From positions 1 through 48,092 of the forward strand of contig JANYHE010000090.1 of assembly GCA_025359215.1 (NCBI GenBank): a stretch of 48,092 nucleotides of DNA, given 5' to 3'. The notes under the pieces are model-generated. The model was not told where the DNA came from. It saw only the letters and a program-made list of their open reading frames with translations, and did not search any database. Position numbers and translations under genes: made by a program. This DNA is from Hyphomicrobiales bacterium (GTDB taxonomy: Bacteria; Pseudomonadota; Alphaproteobacteria; Rhizobiales; Aestuariivirgaceae). Below are positions 6,714 through 14,011 of the stretch, in pieces; position 1 is the stretch's first letter; each line of letters begins with the position of its first letter.

Positions 6714-7729
6714 GCCAATGCCTTTCGCACTGCAGGTGCAACCTTGCTACCTAATATCTCAATGGCTTTCAGTTGCTCCAGATGCGGAACAGTTCCAATG
6801 GCCATTTGAATCAGGATGCGCGTGTTCTTAAATATTTCATGCAGTTCCAAAATCCGGTCTGTCACCCGCGCCGCATCGCCAATAATTAAATTGCCAGTTG
6901 GCCCGGCTGCCGCTTCAAAATGCGCCATGCCTTGCGGCCCCCAGCCACGCTCGCGGCCAATGCGATTCATCACTTCCAAATGCGCCACACTGTAAATTTT
7001 CTTGGCATGGTCGGTTGACGTCGAAACAAAGCCATGCATGTTCAAACTCAGCTGAATCTTGCTTGCATCATGCCCAGCCTTGGCGTGGCTCTCGCGGTAA
7101 AGCTGAAAGAACGGTGCAAAGCGGCGTGGATCGCCACCGATAATGGCCAGCGCCATTGGCAAGTCTAAAGTTGCAGCCCGCACGGCTGACTCAGGCGTGC
7201 CACCCACAGCAATCCATATCGGAAGCTTGTCTTGCTCTGGCCGTGGATAAATTCCAGCATCGCTAAGTGAAGGGCGCAAGACACCATTCCATGTGATGCG
7301 GTCGGCATCGCGCAGCTTCATCAACAGATCAAGCTTCTCGGAAAACAGTGCATCATAATCATCCAAGTCATATCCAAACAGCGGATACGATTCGATGAAC
7401 GATCCCCTGCCCGCCATAATTTCTGCCCGCCCATTGGAAAGGCCATCCAAGGTCGCAAACTGTTGGAACACGCGCACCGGATCATCTGATGAGAGAACCG
7501 TCACTGCACTCGAAAGTTTAATGCGCTTGGTGCGCGAAGCACCAGCCGCAAGCGCAACAGCAGGAGACGACACTGCATAGTCAGCACGGTGATGTTCGCC
7601 CACGGCAAACACATCCAAGCCAGCCTGATCCGCCAGCTCCATCTCTTCAACGAGATTCCGCAAGCGTTGCCCTGCCAGCTCAGGGTGGCCAGCCGCCACA
7701 TCAGCAAAAGTGTAAATCCCAATTTCCAT
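6710..7729 (-). CDS. LLM class flavin-dependent oxidoreductase (luciferase-like monooxygenase)
   Basis: A 339-residue TIM-barrel flavoenzyme of the bacterial luciferase-like family. Diagnostic segments are [35 protein letters not shown] (the 'GEHH' segment of LLM proteins), [42 protein letters not shown] (split here only by the family's insert points), and [12 protein letters not shown]. Members use reduced FMN or F420 on varied substrates, so no substrate is proposed. It is the first gene of a two-gene unit and overlaps the pirin gene by four bases. The divergent gst gene starts 156 bp away, and the gap holds no recognisable third gene. Confidence 0.9.
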   Translation of the reverse strand: MEIGIYTFADVAAGHPELAGQRLRNLVEEMELADQAGLDVFAVGEHHRADYAVSSPAVALAAGASRTKRIKLSSAVTVLSSDDPVRVFQQFATLDGLSNGRAEIMAGRGSFIESYPLFGYDLDDYDALFSEKLDLLMKLRDADRITWNGVLRPSLSDAGIYPRPEQDKLPIWIAVGGTPESAVRAATLDLPMALAIIGGDPRRFAPFFQLYRESHAKAGHDASKIQLSLNMHGFVSTSTDHAKKIYSVAHLEVMNRIGRERGWGPQGMAHFEAAAGPTGNLIIGDAARVTDRILELHEIFKNTRILIQMAIGTVPHLEQLKAIEILGSKVAPAVRKALA

Positions 7730-7885
7730 AATGGATATATGAAACCTTACTTGTTACTTTTCAATATGTGTCCTGCAGACAATTCGCTTTCTTCCAGCAT
7801 TCCAAATGAACTGCCCGGAATTCATAGTGTAACTTGTATAGTTTCTATTATTTTGCTAGTGGTTCATTACAAAGAGGAAACAAAC

Positions 7886-8494
7886 ATGAAACTTTATTAT
7901 TCACCTGGCGCTTGCTCAATGGCACCACATATCCTTCTCAATGAACTTGGCAAAAAGTTCACGATTGAAAAAGTTGATATGGGCACAAAGAAAACTGATG
8001 GCGGCAAAGATTTCAACAAGATCAATGCTAAAAGCTATGTTCCAACTCTGGAATTCAAAAAAGATGAAGTGCTGACTGAAGTTTCAACTATTCTGCAATT
8101 TTTGGCCGACAAAGCCAAAGCCACAAAAATCTTACCAAAGGCAGGCACCATGGCGCGCTATCGCAGCATGGAAACTTTGAACTTCATTGCATCTGAATTG
8201 CATAAAGGCATTGGTGCTTTGTTTAACAAAGCTCTGCCAGAGGAAGCCCGCAAAATGGCGGTTGAACGCGTTTCGAAGCGTTTGGATTATGTTGATGGGG
8301 TGTTGGCCAAAAACAAGTTCATTGGCGGCAAATCTTTCAGCGTGTCCGATGCTTACGCATTCACAGTCATGAACTGGGGTGGTTGGGTTGGCCTTGATGT
8401 TAAAAAATGGAAAAATATTGGCCGCTATATGGATATGATGGCTTCCCGCCCATCAGTGCAAGCTGCAATGAAAGCCGAAGGTCTGCTCGGGTAA
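7886..8494 (+). CDS. gstA: Glutathione S-transferase, beta class (GstA-like)
   Basis: A 202-residue cytosolic glutathione transferase. The N-terminal thioredoxin-like domain opens MKLYYSPGACSMAPHI, with the beta-class cysteine at Cys10. VPTLEF supplies the cis-Pro, and LTEVSTILQFLAD contains the E-S/T glutathione-contact motif. The helical domain contains ASELHKGIGALFNKALP and the capping motif FSVSDAYAFTVMNW. Overall it reads very like E. coli GstA. I chose the ATG at 7886 because AAAGAGGAAA sits just upstream and the protein then begins exactly at the family start; a longer in-frame extension back to 7589 overlaps the divergent gene and is not family-like. It is monocistronic, with a strong terminator at 8518-8553. 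Confidence 0.93.
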   Translation: MKLYYSPGACSMAPHILLNELGKKFTIEKVDMGTKKTDGGKDFNKINAKSYVPTLEFKKDEVLTEVSTILQFLADKAKATKILPKAGTMARYRSMETLNFIASELHKGIGALFNKALPEEARKMAVERVSKRLDYVDGVLAKNKFIGGKSFSVSDAYAFTVMNWGGWVGLDVKKWKNIGRYMDMMASRPSVQAAMKAEGLLG

Positions 8495-8517
8495 GATCTA
8501 AAAAGCCAATTTCGTAT

Positions 8518-8553
8518 TGCACTCTTCTCTAACGAGAGGGGTGCATTTTTTTT
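8518..8553 (+). terminator. Rho-independent terminator of the gst gene
   Basis: TGCACTCTTCTC pairs with GAGAGGGGTGCA across a TAAC loop (one G-T wobble region), followed by eight T residues. It lies 23 bp after the gst stop codon. Confidence 0.85.
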
Positions 8554-8568
8554 AAGCTGTTGCTCTCT

Positions 8569-8718
8569 TCATCGCAACTTCTTTCCACCCATCCGACATT
8601 TATCGGAACAATATTTCACATCGTCCCAAACCTTCTCCCACTTCTTGCGCCAGGTAAAAGGCTTGCCGCAAGTGGCACATGTTTTGGTGGGAAGGTTAGA
8701 TTTGGCAACGCCGCGCAT
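8569..8718 (-). CDS. DUF2256 zinc-ribbon-like small protein
   Basis: A 49-residue basic protein with four cysteines in two knuckles, Cys14-x2-Cys17 (KTCATCGKPF) and Cys37-x3-Cys41 (KYCSDKCR). They are linked by TWRKKWEKVWDDV. This matches DUF2256, a small Cys4 family often found next to SDR and photolyase/cryptochrome genes. Zinc binding is expected and the role is unknown. I chose the ATG at 8718 because it is one base after the SDR stop (TGA-T-ATG), with AAGG a few bases upstream, and because it gives the usual family N-terminus. A longer reading into the SDR gene has no support. It is co-transcribed with the SDR gene; no photolyase gene is in the window. Confidence 0.88.
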   Translation of the reverse strand: MRGVAKSNLPTKTCATCGKPFTWRKKWEKVWDDVKYCSDKCRMGGKKLR

Positions 8719-8719
8719 A

Positions 8720-9448
8720 TCAGCCTTTGGTGCGAAGTGTTGAACGGCCACCGTCAACACCAATCACCTGCCCCGTAATCCAGCCCGCATCGGGAGAAAG
8801 CAACAGGGCGGCCATTGCAGCAATATCATCAGGCTCGCCCAGCCGCTGTGCGGCGTGCATCAAACCAATCGAAGTGGCCATTGCTTCATTCGACGTAAGC
8901 CCTGCCGCAAGTGGCGTGCGCGTGAGCGAGGGCGCCAAACAATTGACCCTAATTTTAGGTGAAAGTTCCGCAGCCAAGGCCCGCGTTAAACCCTCAACTG
9001 CACCCTTAGCCATCGAAACCGAAGCATGGGCAGCAAAGCCCTGCCCCACCGCCACCGTGGAAAACAGCAAGATCGAAGTCGTCGCTTGTGGCGAAGCCTT
9101 GAGCAACGGCAAAGCCGCCTGCACGGCACGAAACGCACCTAAAGCATTAATCTCAAAATCCCGCATGGCATCTGTATCAGTCAATCGGTGAACCGGCTTT
9201 AAATTAATCGTGCCAGCAGCATAGCAAAGGCCATCGATAGCTGGTCCCGCCTGCTGAATGGCAGCTTCAAGCGACCCCCGATCCTGAACATCAGCGACAG
9301 CAAAAGTGGCATTGAGTTCAGCGGCAAGCGCAGAAAGCCTCTCCTCGTCCCGCGCAATAAGATGAATTGAATTTCCCGATGCCGAGAGCCGACGAGCAAC
9401 AGCCGCCCCAATCCCACCCGTGCCGCCGATGATGATATGTTTTGTCAT
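8720..9448 (-). CDS. SDR family protein lacking the catalytic tyrosine
   Basis: A 242-residue Rossmann-fold short-chain dehydrogenase/reductase-like protein. The nucleotide-binding GGTGGIG is at residues 8-14, DV in AVADVQDRG contacts the adenine, CYAAG replaces the usual NNAG, and INALGAF carries the structural Asn region. Ser is present in LLFSTVAVGQG. The YxxxK motif, however, reads VSMAK (in HASVSMAKGAVEGL): the catalytic Tyr is Val while the Lys is kept. The C-terminal RVNCLAPS and GQVIGVDGG are normal. It may bind NAD(P) without classical dehydrogenase chemistry. It is the first gene of a pair with the DUF2256 gene. Confidence 0.85.
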   Translation of the reverse strand: MTKHIIIGGTGGIGAAVARRLSASGNSIHLIARDEERLSALAAELNATFAVADVQDRGSLEAAIQQAGPAIDGLCYAAGTINLKPVHRLTDTDAMRDFEINALGAFRAVQAALPLLKASPQATTSILLFSTVAVGQGFAAHASVSMAKGAVEGLTRALAAELSPKIRVNCLAPSLTRTPLAAGLTSNEAMATSIGLMHAAQRLGEPDDIAAMAALLLSPDAGWITGQVIGVDGGRSTLRTKG

Positions 9449-9490
9449 GAGTAAAGATACGCGTCACACATGATTTCGGTTCTTTCGTTA

Positions 9491-9586
9491 GTCATCCCGA
9501 CGAAAGTCGCGACCCAGACAACGCGTTCGGTGCAAAACTACAAACACGGAACGCAACTCCTAGGTCCCGACTTTCGTCGGGATGAC
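9491..9586. repeat. Palindromic repeat pair upstream of the GIY-YIG gene (copies A and B, inverted)
   Basis: Copy A (9491-9515) and copy B (9563-9586) are inverted copies of a 24-nt element, GTCATCCCGACGAAAGTCGGGACC in the plus reading. Copy A carries one change in its stem. Each element is a 7-bp hairpin, TCCCGAC/GTCGGGA, with a GAAA tetraloop. The pair spans 96 bp and resembles a BIME (paired REP) unit. Confidence 0.85.
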
Positions 9587-9606
9587 TCTCGTTGTAGAGT
9601 TGTAAT

Positions 9607-9933
9607 ATGAAACAAGAATTCGCCCCTTCGGTTTACATCCTATGCAGCAAGCGCAACGGCACACTTTACATTGGTGTCACCAGCAATCTCTGCAACCGTA
9701 TCGCCGAACACAAACATGGGATTATCGCGGGCTTCACGCAAAAATATGGTGTCAAAACTTTAGTGTGGTTTCAAAATTTCGACAGCATGGATGAAGCAAT
9801 CATACGCGAGAAACAAATGAAAGAATGGAAGCGTGCGTGGAAGATCGAACTGATCGAAAAATCAAACCCAGATTGGCACGATCTTTTTTCTGAAACCTGC
9901 GAAACCGCAGAACAATTTCTACACCCATCATAA
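9607..9933 (+). CDS. GIY-YIG nuclease family protein bracketed by palindromic repeats
   Basis: A 108-residue single-domain GIY-YIG protein. The signature halves are VYILCSK (residues 9-15) and TLYIGVTSNL (YIG at 21-23). Also present are Arg31, the EHKHG segment, GFTQKYGVKTLVWF, and REKQMKEWKRAWK with the conserved catalytic-type Glu68. The length is normal for the short UPF0213/YhbQ-like group. A reading frame begins directly after the inverted repeat pair at 9491-9586, and a third repeat copy starts 3 bp after its stop. A decayed second copy of its 3' end follows at 10010-10051. This arrangement suggests the gene and repeats spread together, in the way REP-associated transposases do with REP elements. 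Its DNA target is unknown. Confidence 0.88.
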   Translation: MKQEFAPSVYILCSKRNGTLYIGVTSNLCNRIAEHKHGIIAGFTQKYGVKTLVWFQNFDSMDEAIIREKQMKEWKRAWKIELIEKSNPDWHDLFSETCETAEQFLHPS

Positions 9934-9936
9934 CCA

Positions 9937-9962
9937 GTCATCCCGACGAAAGTCGGGACCCA
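9937..9962 (+). repeat. Palindromic repeat copy C
   Basis: A perfect copy of the element GTCATCCCGACGAAAGTCGGGACC, starting 3 bp after the GIY-YIG stop codon. The bases after it (CCAGAACAACCAGCTCGGTGCAAA) resemble those after copy A, so homology extends beyond the hairpin. Confidence 0.85.
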
Positions 9963-10009
9963 GAACAACCAGCTCGGTGCAAACAATTGAAAACCTACAT
10001 TTGATTTTT

Positions 10010-10051
10010 AAAACCTGCGAATACGCTGAGCAATTTTTAAGACCTTTTTGA
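10010..10051 (+). pseudogene. Fossil 3' end of a second GIY-YIG gene copy
   Basis: Read in one frame, this segment gives KTCEYAEQFLRPF followed by TGA. The intact gene ends ETCETAEQFLHPS followed by TAA. The similarity continues without a gap into the next palindromic repeat (copy D), just as the intact gene runs into copy C. It is a decayed tandem copy of the gene end plus its repeat; the rest of that copy is missing. Confidence 0.7.
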
Positions 10052-10054
10052 TCA

Positions 10055-10152
10055 GTCATCCCGACGAAAGTCGGGATCCATAACAAGTGGAGTCCTGCCA
10101 ATTATTGAGCACCCACCGCGCCGTCCTAGGTCCCGACTTTCGTCGGGATGAC
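10055..10152. repeat. Palindromic repeat pair downstream of the GIY-YIG gene (copies D and E, inverted)
   Basis: Copy D (10055-10080) and inverted copy E (10129-10152) form a 98-bp unit like the 96-bp A/B pair. Copies B and E share an identical entry, TCCTAGGTCCCGAC. Thus two whole paired units bracket the nuclease gene and its fossil. Confidence 0.85.
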
Positions 10153-10197
10153 TGAATTGGGACTTAGATGCGGAATAAATCACCGCCCTCAATAATT

Positions 10198-10241
10198 TCA
10201 CCCTTACCCTCTGGAGAAGGTGCCCGAAGGGCGGATGAGGT
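10198..10241 (+). repeat. Dispersed intergenic repeat of the 'CCTCATCCGCCCTTCGGGCACC' type
   Basis: Read on the minus strand, this is the well-known widespread bacterial intergenic repeat: CCTCATCCGCCC, TTCGGGCACC, TTCTCC, and so on, with an internal hairpin GCCCTTCGGGC. The remaining 10242-10359 is a non-coding stretch between repeats and a pseudogene. I see no gene I can support there. Confidence 0.6.
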
Positions 10242-10359
10242 CCCTAGCTACAAGCTCAAACCCCAAACCCGCCATTCCGTTCAAGCCGGAGCTCAGCGCA
10301 GGCGCATCACGGAAACCCGCTTTTGCTACAAGGATTTTGCTGGTGAACCTATCTACGGG

Positions 10360-10860
10360 TCATTCTGGACTGACAATAAAATCGTAGAACTGTGGTTTGA
10401 TCATTTCAGACCACCAATTTCTATAAAACAAGAAAAGCCGATTATTCTCACCCATATACCAAATACGACGAAATTGATCGTGGCTGTTGTTCCAAAGCAC
10501 TTCTTGTGTATCTATCAAGTTTAGATCATTTGTTGCCATTGAATTGCGATAGTAGATCAATAATTCAATTGGGCCATTACTTGTCTATTCAGTCTTCAAT
10601 TTCTTTAATAAGTTTCCGCGTAAAGTAGTTTCACTAGGACAAATTTTCTTAGCATTTGTCAGCGGTTGCAGAAATTCACTTTGCGTAACCGACAACAACT
10701 CAAACGCAACGCTTTTTCCATTCAGAGTACAAAGTATATCTGGCGCAGGAGGATTTCTGCTTTCAACACTTACAACATCCTCGGACCAGCCGACAATTTT
10801 TAGAAATTCAGCAAAACATTCTCGTTCGTTCTTTGCCTTCAACTCATCTTTGCCTGACAT
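10360..10860 (-). pseudogene. Gene interrupted by an in-frame amber codon (possible PD-(D/E)XK-like nuclease fold)
   Basis: The frame starts at ATG 10860 (MSGKDELKAKNEREC, with GAGG 5 nt upstream) and runs about 91 residues to TAG at 10585-10587. It then continues open in the same frame for about 75 more residues to a TGA at 10360. Both halves have protein-like composition: the first contains VESRNPPAPDILCTLNGKSVAFELLSV, and the second contains NSHDQFRRIWYMGENNRLF and WWSEMIKPQFYDF. A single CAG or AAG to TAG change would explain it. The PD-(10-11 residues)-FEL pattern is weakly reminiscent of PD-(D/E)XK nucleases. A tail-to-head position 3' of thrS, beside mobile repeats, suggests acquired DNA. 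A sequencing error or a truncated functional protein are alternatives. Confidence 0.6.
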
Positions 10861-10872
10861 TGACCTCAACCC

Positions 10873-12825
10873 TCACCTCAAATCCGGCGGCGTTGCTTCC
10901 TTCACCAGTGCCGCCAGCGTATCAGCCAAGCTTGCAACCTTCTGATCTTGCGATCCCAAGCGCCGGACTGAAACAGTCTTTTCTTCCATCTCGCGTTTGC
11001 CCACAGCCAAGATCACTGGCACCTTGGCCAGCGAATGCTCGCGCACTTTGTAGTTGATCTTCTCATTGCGCAAATCTGCATCGGCGCGCAGTCCAGCCGC
11101 ACGTAACAACCCCCGCACCTCAACGGCATACTCATCAGCCTCACTCGTAATCGGCGCGACCATCACTTGCAACGGCGCCATCCACAGCGGGAAATGGCCG
11201 GCGAAATTTTCGATCAAAATGCCCAAGAACCGTTCCATCGAACCGCAAATGGCGCGGTGGATCATTACGGGCACATGCTTCTCGCCATCGGCACCAATGT
11301 AAAACGCGCCAAAGCGTTCTGGCAGGTTGAAATCCACTTGCGTTGTGCCACATTGCCAATCACGACCAATGGCATCGCGCAACACATATTCAAACTTGGG
11401 GCCATAAAAAGCACCCTCGCCCGGATTAATCGCCGTTTTAATTTTACCGCCAGAAGCTTCGGCGATCTGCACCAGAACCTTTTGCATAATATCTTCAGCG
11501 CGGTCCCAATCTGCATCGGTGCCCACGCGCTTTTCAGGGCGTGTGGAAAGCTTCACCACAATCTGCTCGAAGCCAAAATCTTTATAAGTGGACAAGATCA
11601 GATCATTGATTTTCAAACACTCATCCGCCATTTGCTCAGGCGTGCAGAAAATATGGGCGTCATCCTGCGTGAAGCCGCGCACACGCATGAGACCATGCAA
11701 AGCGCCTGATGGTTCATAGCGATGCACCAATCCAAATTCGGCAAGACGCATCGGCAATTCGCGATAGGAACGCAAACCATGCTTAAACAATTGCACATGG
11801 CCGGGGCAGTTCATGGGCTTTAATGCAAACACCTGTTCATCTTCCGTGTGCTCACCTGCCGAAGTGGCCGCAAACATGCCTTCACGATACCACTCCCAAT
11901 GGCCCGATGTTTCCCATAAGGATTTGTCCAGCAACTGCGGCGCGTTCACTTCCTGATAATCAAGCTTCGACAAGCGGCGGCGCATATAGGCTATGAGCTG
12001 TTGGAACATCGTCCAGCCCTTGGCGTGCCAGAACACCACGCCCGGGCCTTCTTCTTGGAAATGGAACAAGTCCATCTCACGGCCCAGCTTGCGGTGATCT
12101 CGTTTTTCGGCCTCTTCCAAAGCCGTCACATAATTTTGCAAATCTTTATCATTGGCCCAAGCCGTGCCGTAAATACGTGTGAGCATCGGCTTAGTGCTGT
12201 CGCCACGCCAATAAGCGCCAGCCACTTTCATCAATTTAAACGCCGTGCCAATTTTGCCAGTGGAATTCATGTGCGGCCCGCGGCACATATCTACCCAGCC
12301 ACCCTGATCGTAAAATTTAATATCTTCATTGCCGGGAATTGAATCCACCAGTTCCACTTTGAAAGCCTCGCCACGCTTCTCAAAAAATGCCTTGGCTTCT
12401 TCACGCGTTTTCACCGATTTTGTGAAAGGCTTGTCGCGCTGAATAATCTCGCGCATCTTCTTTTCAATCGGTGCAAAGTCGGCCTGTGAAAATGGCTCAT
12501 TGCGAAAGAAATCATAATAGAAGCCGTTTTCAATCACCGGCCCAATTGTCACCTGCGTGCCCGGGTGCAATTCCTGCACAGCCTCGGCCAACACGTGCGC
12601 CGCATCATGGCGAATAAGTTCCAGCGCGCGCTCATCATCGCGCGTTACAATTTGCAACGTGGCATCAGCATTAATGGGATCAGCGAGATCAACCAGCACG
12701 CCATTCACGATTGCCGCCACGGCTTTTTTCTCAAGTGATTTCGCGATGCTTGCGGCCACTTGGCCTGCGCTCTGCCCGGCTTCCACTTCACGCTTTGCGC
12801 CATCAGGGAATGTCAAAGTAATCAT
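10873..12825 (-). CDS. thrS: Threonyl-tRNA synthetase
   Basis: A 650-residue class II aminoacyl-tRNA synthetase that charges tRNA-Thr. Domains are visible in order. A TGS domain is at about 1-63 ([19 protein letters not shown]). The editing domain follows with His73-x3-His77 ([11 protein letters not shown]) and the later [15 protein letters not shown]. The catalytic core has motif 2 around [25 protein letters not shown] (split by loops) and motif 3 around [14 protein letters not shown], plus the zinc ligand Cys in PMNCPGHV. The anticodon-binding domain at the C-terminus includes QVMVAPI. I chose ATG 12825 because AGGAG lies 6 nt upstream and the TGS domain begins directly; the longer in-frame reading to 12891 is not conserved. 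No T-box is expected or seen. Confidence 0.97.
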   Translation of the reverse strand: MITLTFPDGAKREVEAGQSAGQVAASIAKSLEKKAVAAIVNGVLVDLADPINADATLQIVTRDDERALELIRHDAAHVLAEAVQELHPGTQVTIGPVIENGFYYDFFRNEPFSQADFAPIEKKMREIIQRDKPFTKSVKTREEAKAFFEKRGEAFKVELVDSIPGNEDIKFYDQGGWVDMCRGPHMNSTGKIGTAFKLMKVAGAYWRGDSTKPMLTRIYGTAWANDKDLQNYVTALEEAEKRDHRKLGREMDLFHFQEEGPGVVFWHAKGWTMFQQLIAYMRRRLSKLDYQEVNAPQLLDKSLWETSGHWEWYREGMFAATSAGEHTEDEQVFALKPMNCPGHVQLFKHGLRSYRELPMRLAEFGLVHRYEPSGALHGLMRVRGFTQDDAHIFCTPEQMADECLKINDLILSTYKDFGFEQIVVKLSTRPEKRVGTDADWDRAEDIMQKVLVQIAEASGGKIKTAINPGEGAFYGPKFEYVLRDAIGRDWQCGTTQVDFNLPERFGAFYIGADGEKHVPVMIHRAICGSMERFLGILIENFAGHFPLWMAPLQVMVAPITSEADEYAVEVRGLLRAAGLRADADLRNEKINYKVREHSLAKVPVILAVGKREMEEKTVSVRRLGSQDQKVASLADTLAALVKEATPPDLR

Positions 12826-12959
12826 TTTATTCTCCTTTTGCTCACTTCCGCAAACCGTCACGGATAAGCCAATGCATTGATCGAAAAACACAAATGCCTT
12901 TTCGAAGCCCTGTGGTCAAGCCCAGAAAATCTCGATTTTAAGGTTCCGTCAATTTTTCA

Positions 12960-12974
12960 ATAACCTAACATTAA
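12960..12974. promoter_or_regulatory. Near-consensus CtrA-like site (ATAA-N7-TTAA)
   Basis: ATAA at 12960-12963, seven bases, TTAA at 12971-12974: one mismatch from the CtrA consensus, 56 bp upstream of the outer-membrane barrel start. The divergent gap between thrS and this gene (12826-13029) holds nothing else I recognise. Confidence 0.3.
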
Positions 12975-13029
12975 CCTTAACACTTCATGTTCACACCATC
13001 GTCAGTGTTAACAGTATGTGAGTTCCATT

Positions 13030-13725
13030 ATGAAAAAGCATCTTCTCCTTGCCTCTTTTGCCTTGTCGGCGTTTCTGCCAGTTGCCTCTGCACTGGCTGC
13101 TGATATGGATCAACCGCTTCCTCCACCACCTCCTCCGCCCGTGACCGAACTGCGCGCTGCGACTTATGATTGGTCGGGTGCATATGTTGGCGGTTGGGTC
13201 GGCAATGCGTGCATCGATGGCACATTGCGCGACAACACTGCGGGCGTGAACTATCTGAATGCAGGGTGCGGCTTTAAAGGCGGCGTACTTGCAGGTTACA
13301 ATCACCAAATTGAGGATATCGTTTTCGGTGTCGAAGGTGATTGGGGAATGAGCAACAAGATTGTTCACAACATAGATCCAACAGCCGATTTCTCTTACCA
13401 ATTGAACAGCATTGCCACATTGCGTGGTCGCGTGGGTTATGCGTTTGACGACACACTATTGTTTGCAACAGCCGGTGGCGCATGGGCGCAGGGTGATGTT
13501 AACGGCATTGTTTCCGGCACGCCAAACCACATTAAAGGCAACCACTTCGGCTGGACCATCGGTGGCGGCGTCGAACATGCAGTAACCGATCATCTGCGCG
13601 TGAAACTTGATTACCTCTACACCCATTTGAATGACGTTCATTATGATGGCACGTGTGCCTGCGATGTAAACGTTAACTGGGGTGGCGAGCACGAAGTGCG
13701 TCTCGGCGCAATCTGGGCATTCTAA
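13030..13725 (+). CDS. Outer membrane beta-barrel protein, Omp25/31-like
   Basis: A 231-residue outer-membrane protein. Residues 1-23 form a signal peptide ending ALAAD. A proline-rich linker (LPPPPPPPV) follows, then YDWSGAYVGGWVG, the typical first strand of the Brucella Omp25/31 and Rhizobiales porin-family barrels. The remainder alternates strand-like segments with conserved glycines (GVLAGYNHQ, FGVEGDWG, LRGRVGYAF, LFATAGGAWA, GWTIGGGVEHAV, LRVKLDYLYTHL) and ends in Phe (VRLGAIWAF), as expected for BAM-dependent insertion. I chose ATG 13030; a GTG 12 nt upstream is in frame but would precede the signal sequence with MSSI. Two Cys pairs (NACID...NAGCGF and TCACDV) are somewhat unusual for this family. 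Confidence 0.9.
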   Translation: MKKHLLLASFALSAFLPVASALAADMDQPLPPPPPPPVTELRAATYDWSGAYVGGWVGNACIDGTLRDNTAGVNYLNAGCGFKGGVLAGYNHQIEDIVFGVEGDWGMSNKIVHNIDPTADFSYQLNSIATLRGRVGYAFDDTLLFATAGGAWAQGDVNGIVSGTPNHIKGNHFGWTIGGGVEHAVTDHLRVKLDYLYTHLNDVHYDGTCACDVNVNWGGEHEVRLGAIWAF

Positions 13726-13742
13726 GTTCAAAACCATCTCCA

Positions 13743-13770
13743 AAAGGCCGGAGGTTTCTCCGGCCTTTTT
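13743..13770. terminator. Terminator after the outer-membrane barrel gene
   Basis: An AAAGGCCGGAG / CTCCGGCCTTT stem with a 4-nt loop and a T-run on the plus strand. It overlaps the stop codon of yidD on the other strand, where an A-run precedes it, so it could work in both directions. Confidence 0.85.
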
Positions 13771-13999
13771 ATTTGTGATCATGCGTATGGTCCGGCACCG
13801 GGTCAAACCCATCGCCGCCCCAAGGGTGACACCGCGCAATGCGTCGCAGCGCCAGCTTTGCGCCGCGCCACACCCCATGCTTTTCAATCGCCTCTGTCGC
13901 ATATTCTGAACAAGTCGGCAAAAATCGGCACCCTCGCCCCATGAAGGACGATAGTGTAAGTTGATAAATCCGAATTAAAATCAACAACACTGTTTTCAT
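13769..13999 (-). CDS. yidD: Membrane protein insertion efficiency factor YidD
   Basis: A 76-residue YidD-family protein thought to assist YidC-dependent membrane insertion. The signature is complete: LIRIYQLTLSSFMGRGCRFLPTCSEYATEAIEKHG, with three conserved cysteines (in GCRFLPTCSEY and IARCHPW). CHPWGGDGFDPVP closes the family core. I chose ATG 13999 because it gives the canonical short family N-terminus; the longer in-frame reading back to 14071 lies within the divergent betC gene. Only 12 bases separate its ATG from the betC GTG start on the other strand, so each gene's promoter must lie inside the other gene's coding region. Confidence 0.93.
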   Translation of the reverse strand: MKTVLLILIRIYQLTLSSFMGRGCRFLPTCSEYATEAIEKHGVWRGAKLALRRIARCHPWGGDGFDPVPDHTHDHK

Positions 14000-14011
14000 A
14001 GAGGCAATATA

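Noticed and set aside
7589-7885. A 99-codon upstream extension of the GST gene.
   Set aside because: It overlaps the divergent monooxygenase gene. The ATG at 7886 has a good ribosome site and gives the exact family N-terminus.
9491-10152. Regular short repeats, considered as a CRISPR array.
   Set aside because: The five copies are in mixed orientations, unevenly spaced and separated by a gene; there is no array of equal spacers and no cas gene.
10168-10524. A 118-codon plus-strand open frame between the repeats and the pseudogene.
   Set aside because: Its first part is a translated dispersed repeat and the rest lies antisense to the interrupted gene. There is no ribosome site and no recognisable protein pattern.
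12826-12891. A 22-residue N-terminal extension of thrS.
   Set aside because: The TGS domain starts at 12825 with AGGAG upstream, and the extension is not conserved in the family.
12826-13029. A T-box or other riboswitch in the thrS upstream region.
   Set aside because: T-boxes are rare in alphaproteobacteria, and neither a specifier-stem nor a terminator-antiterminator pair is visible.
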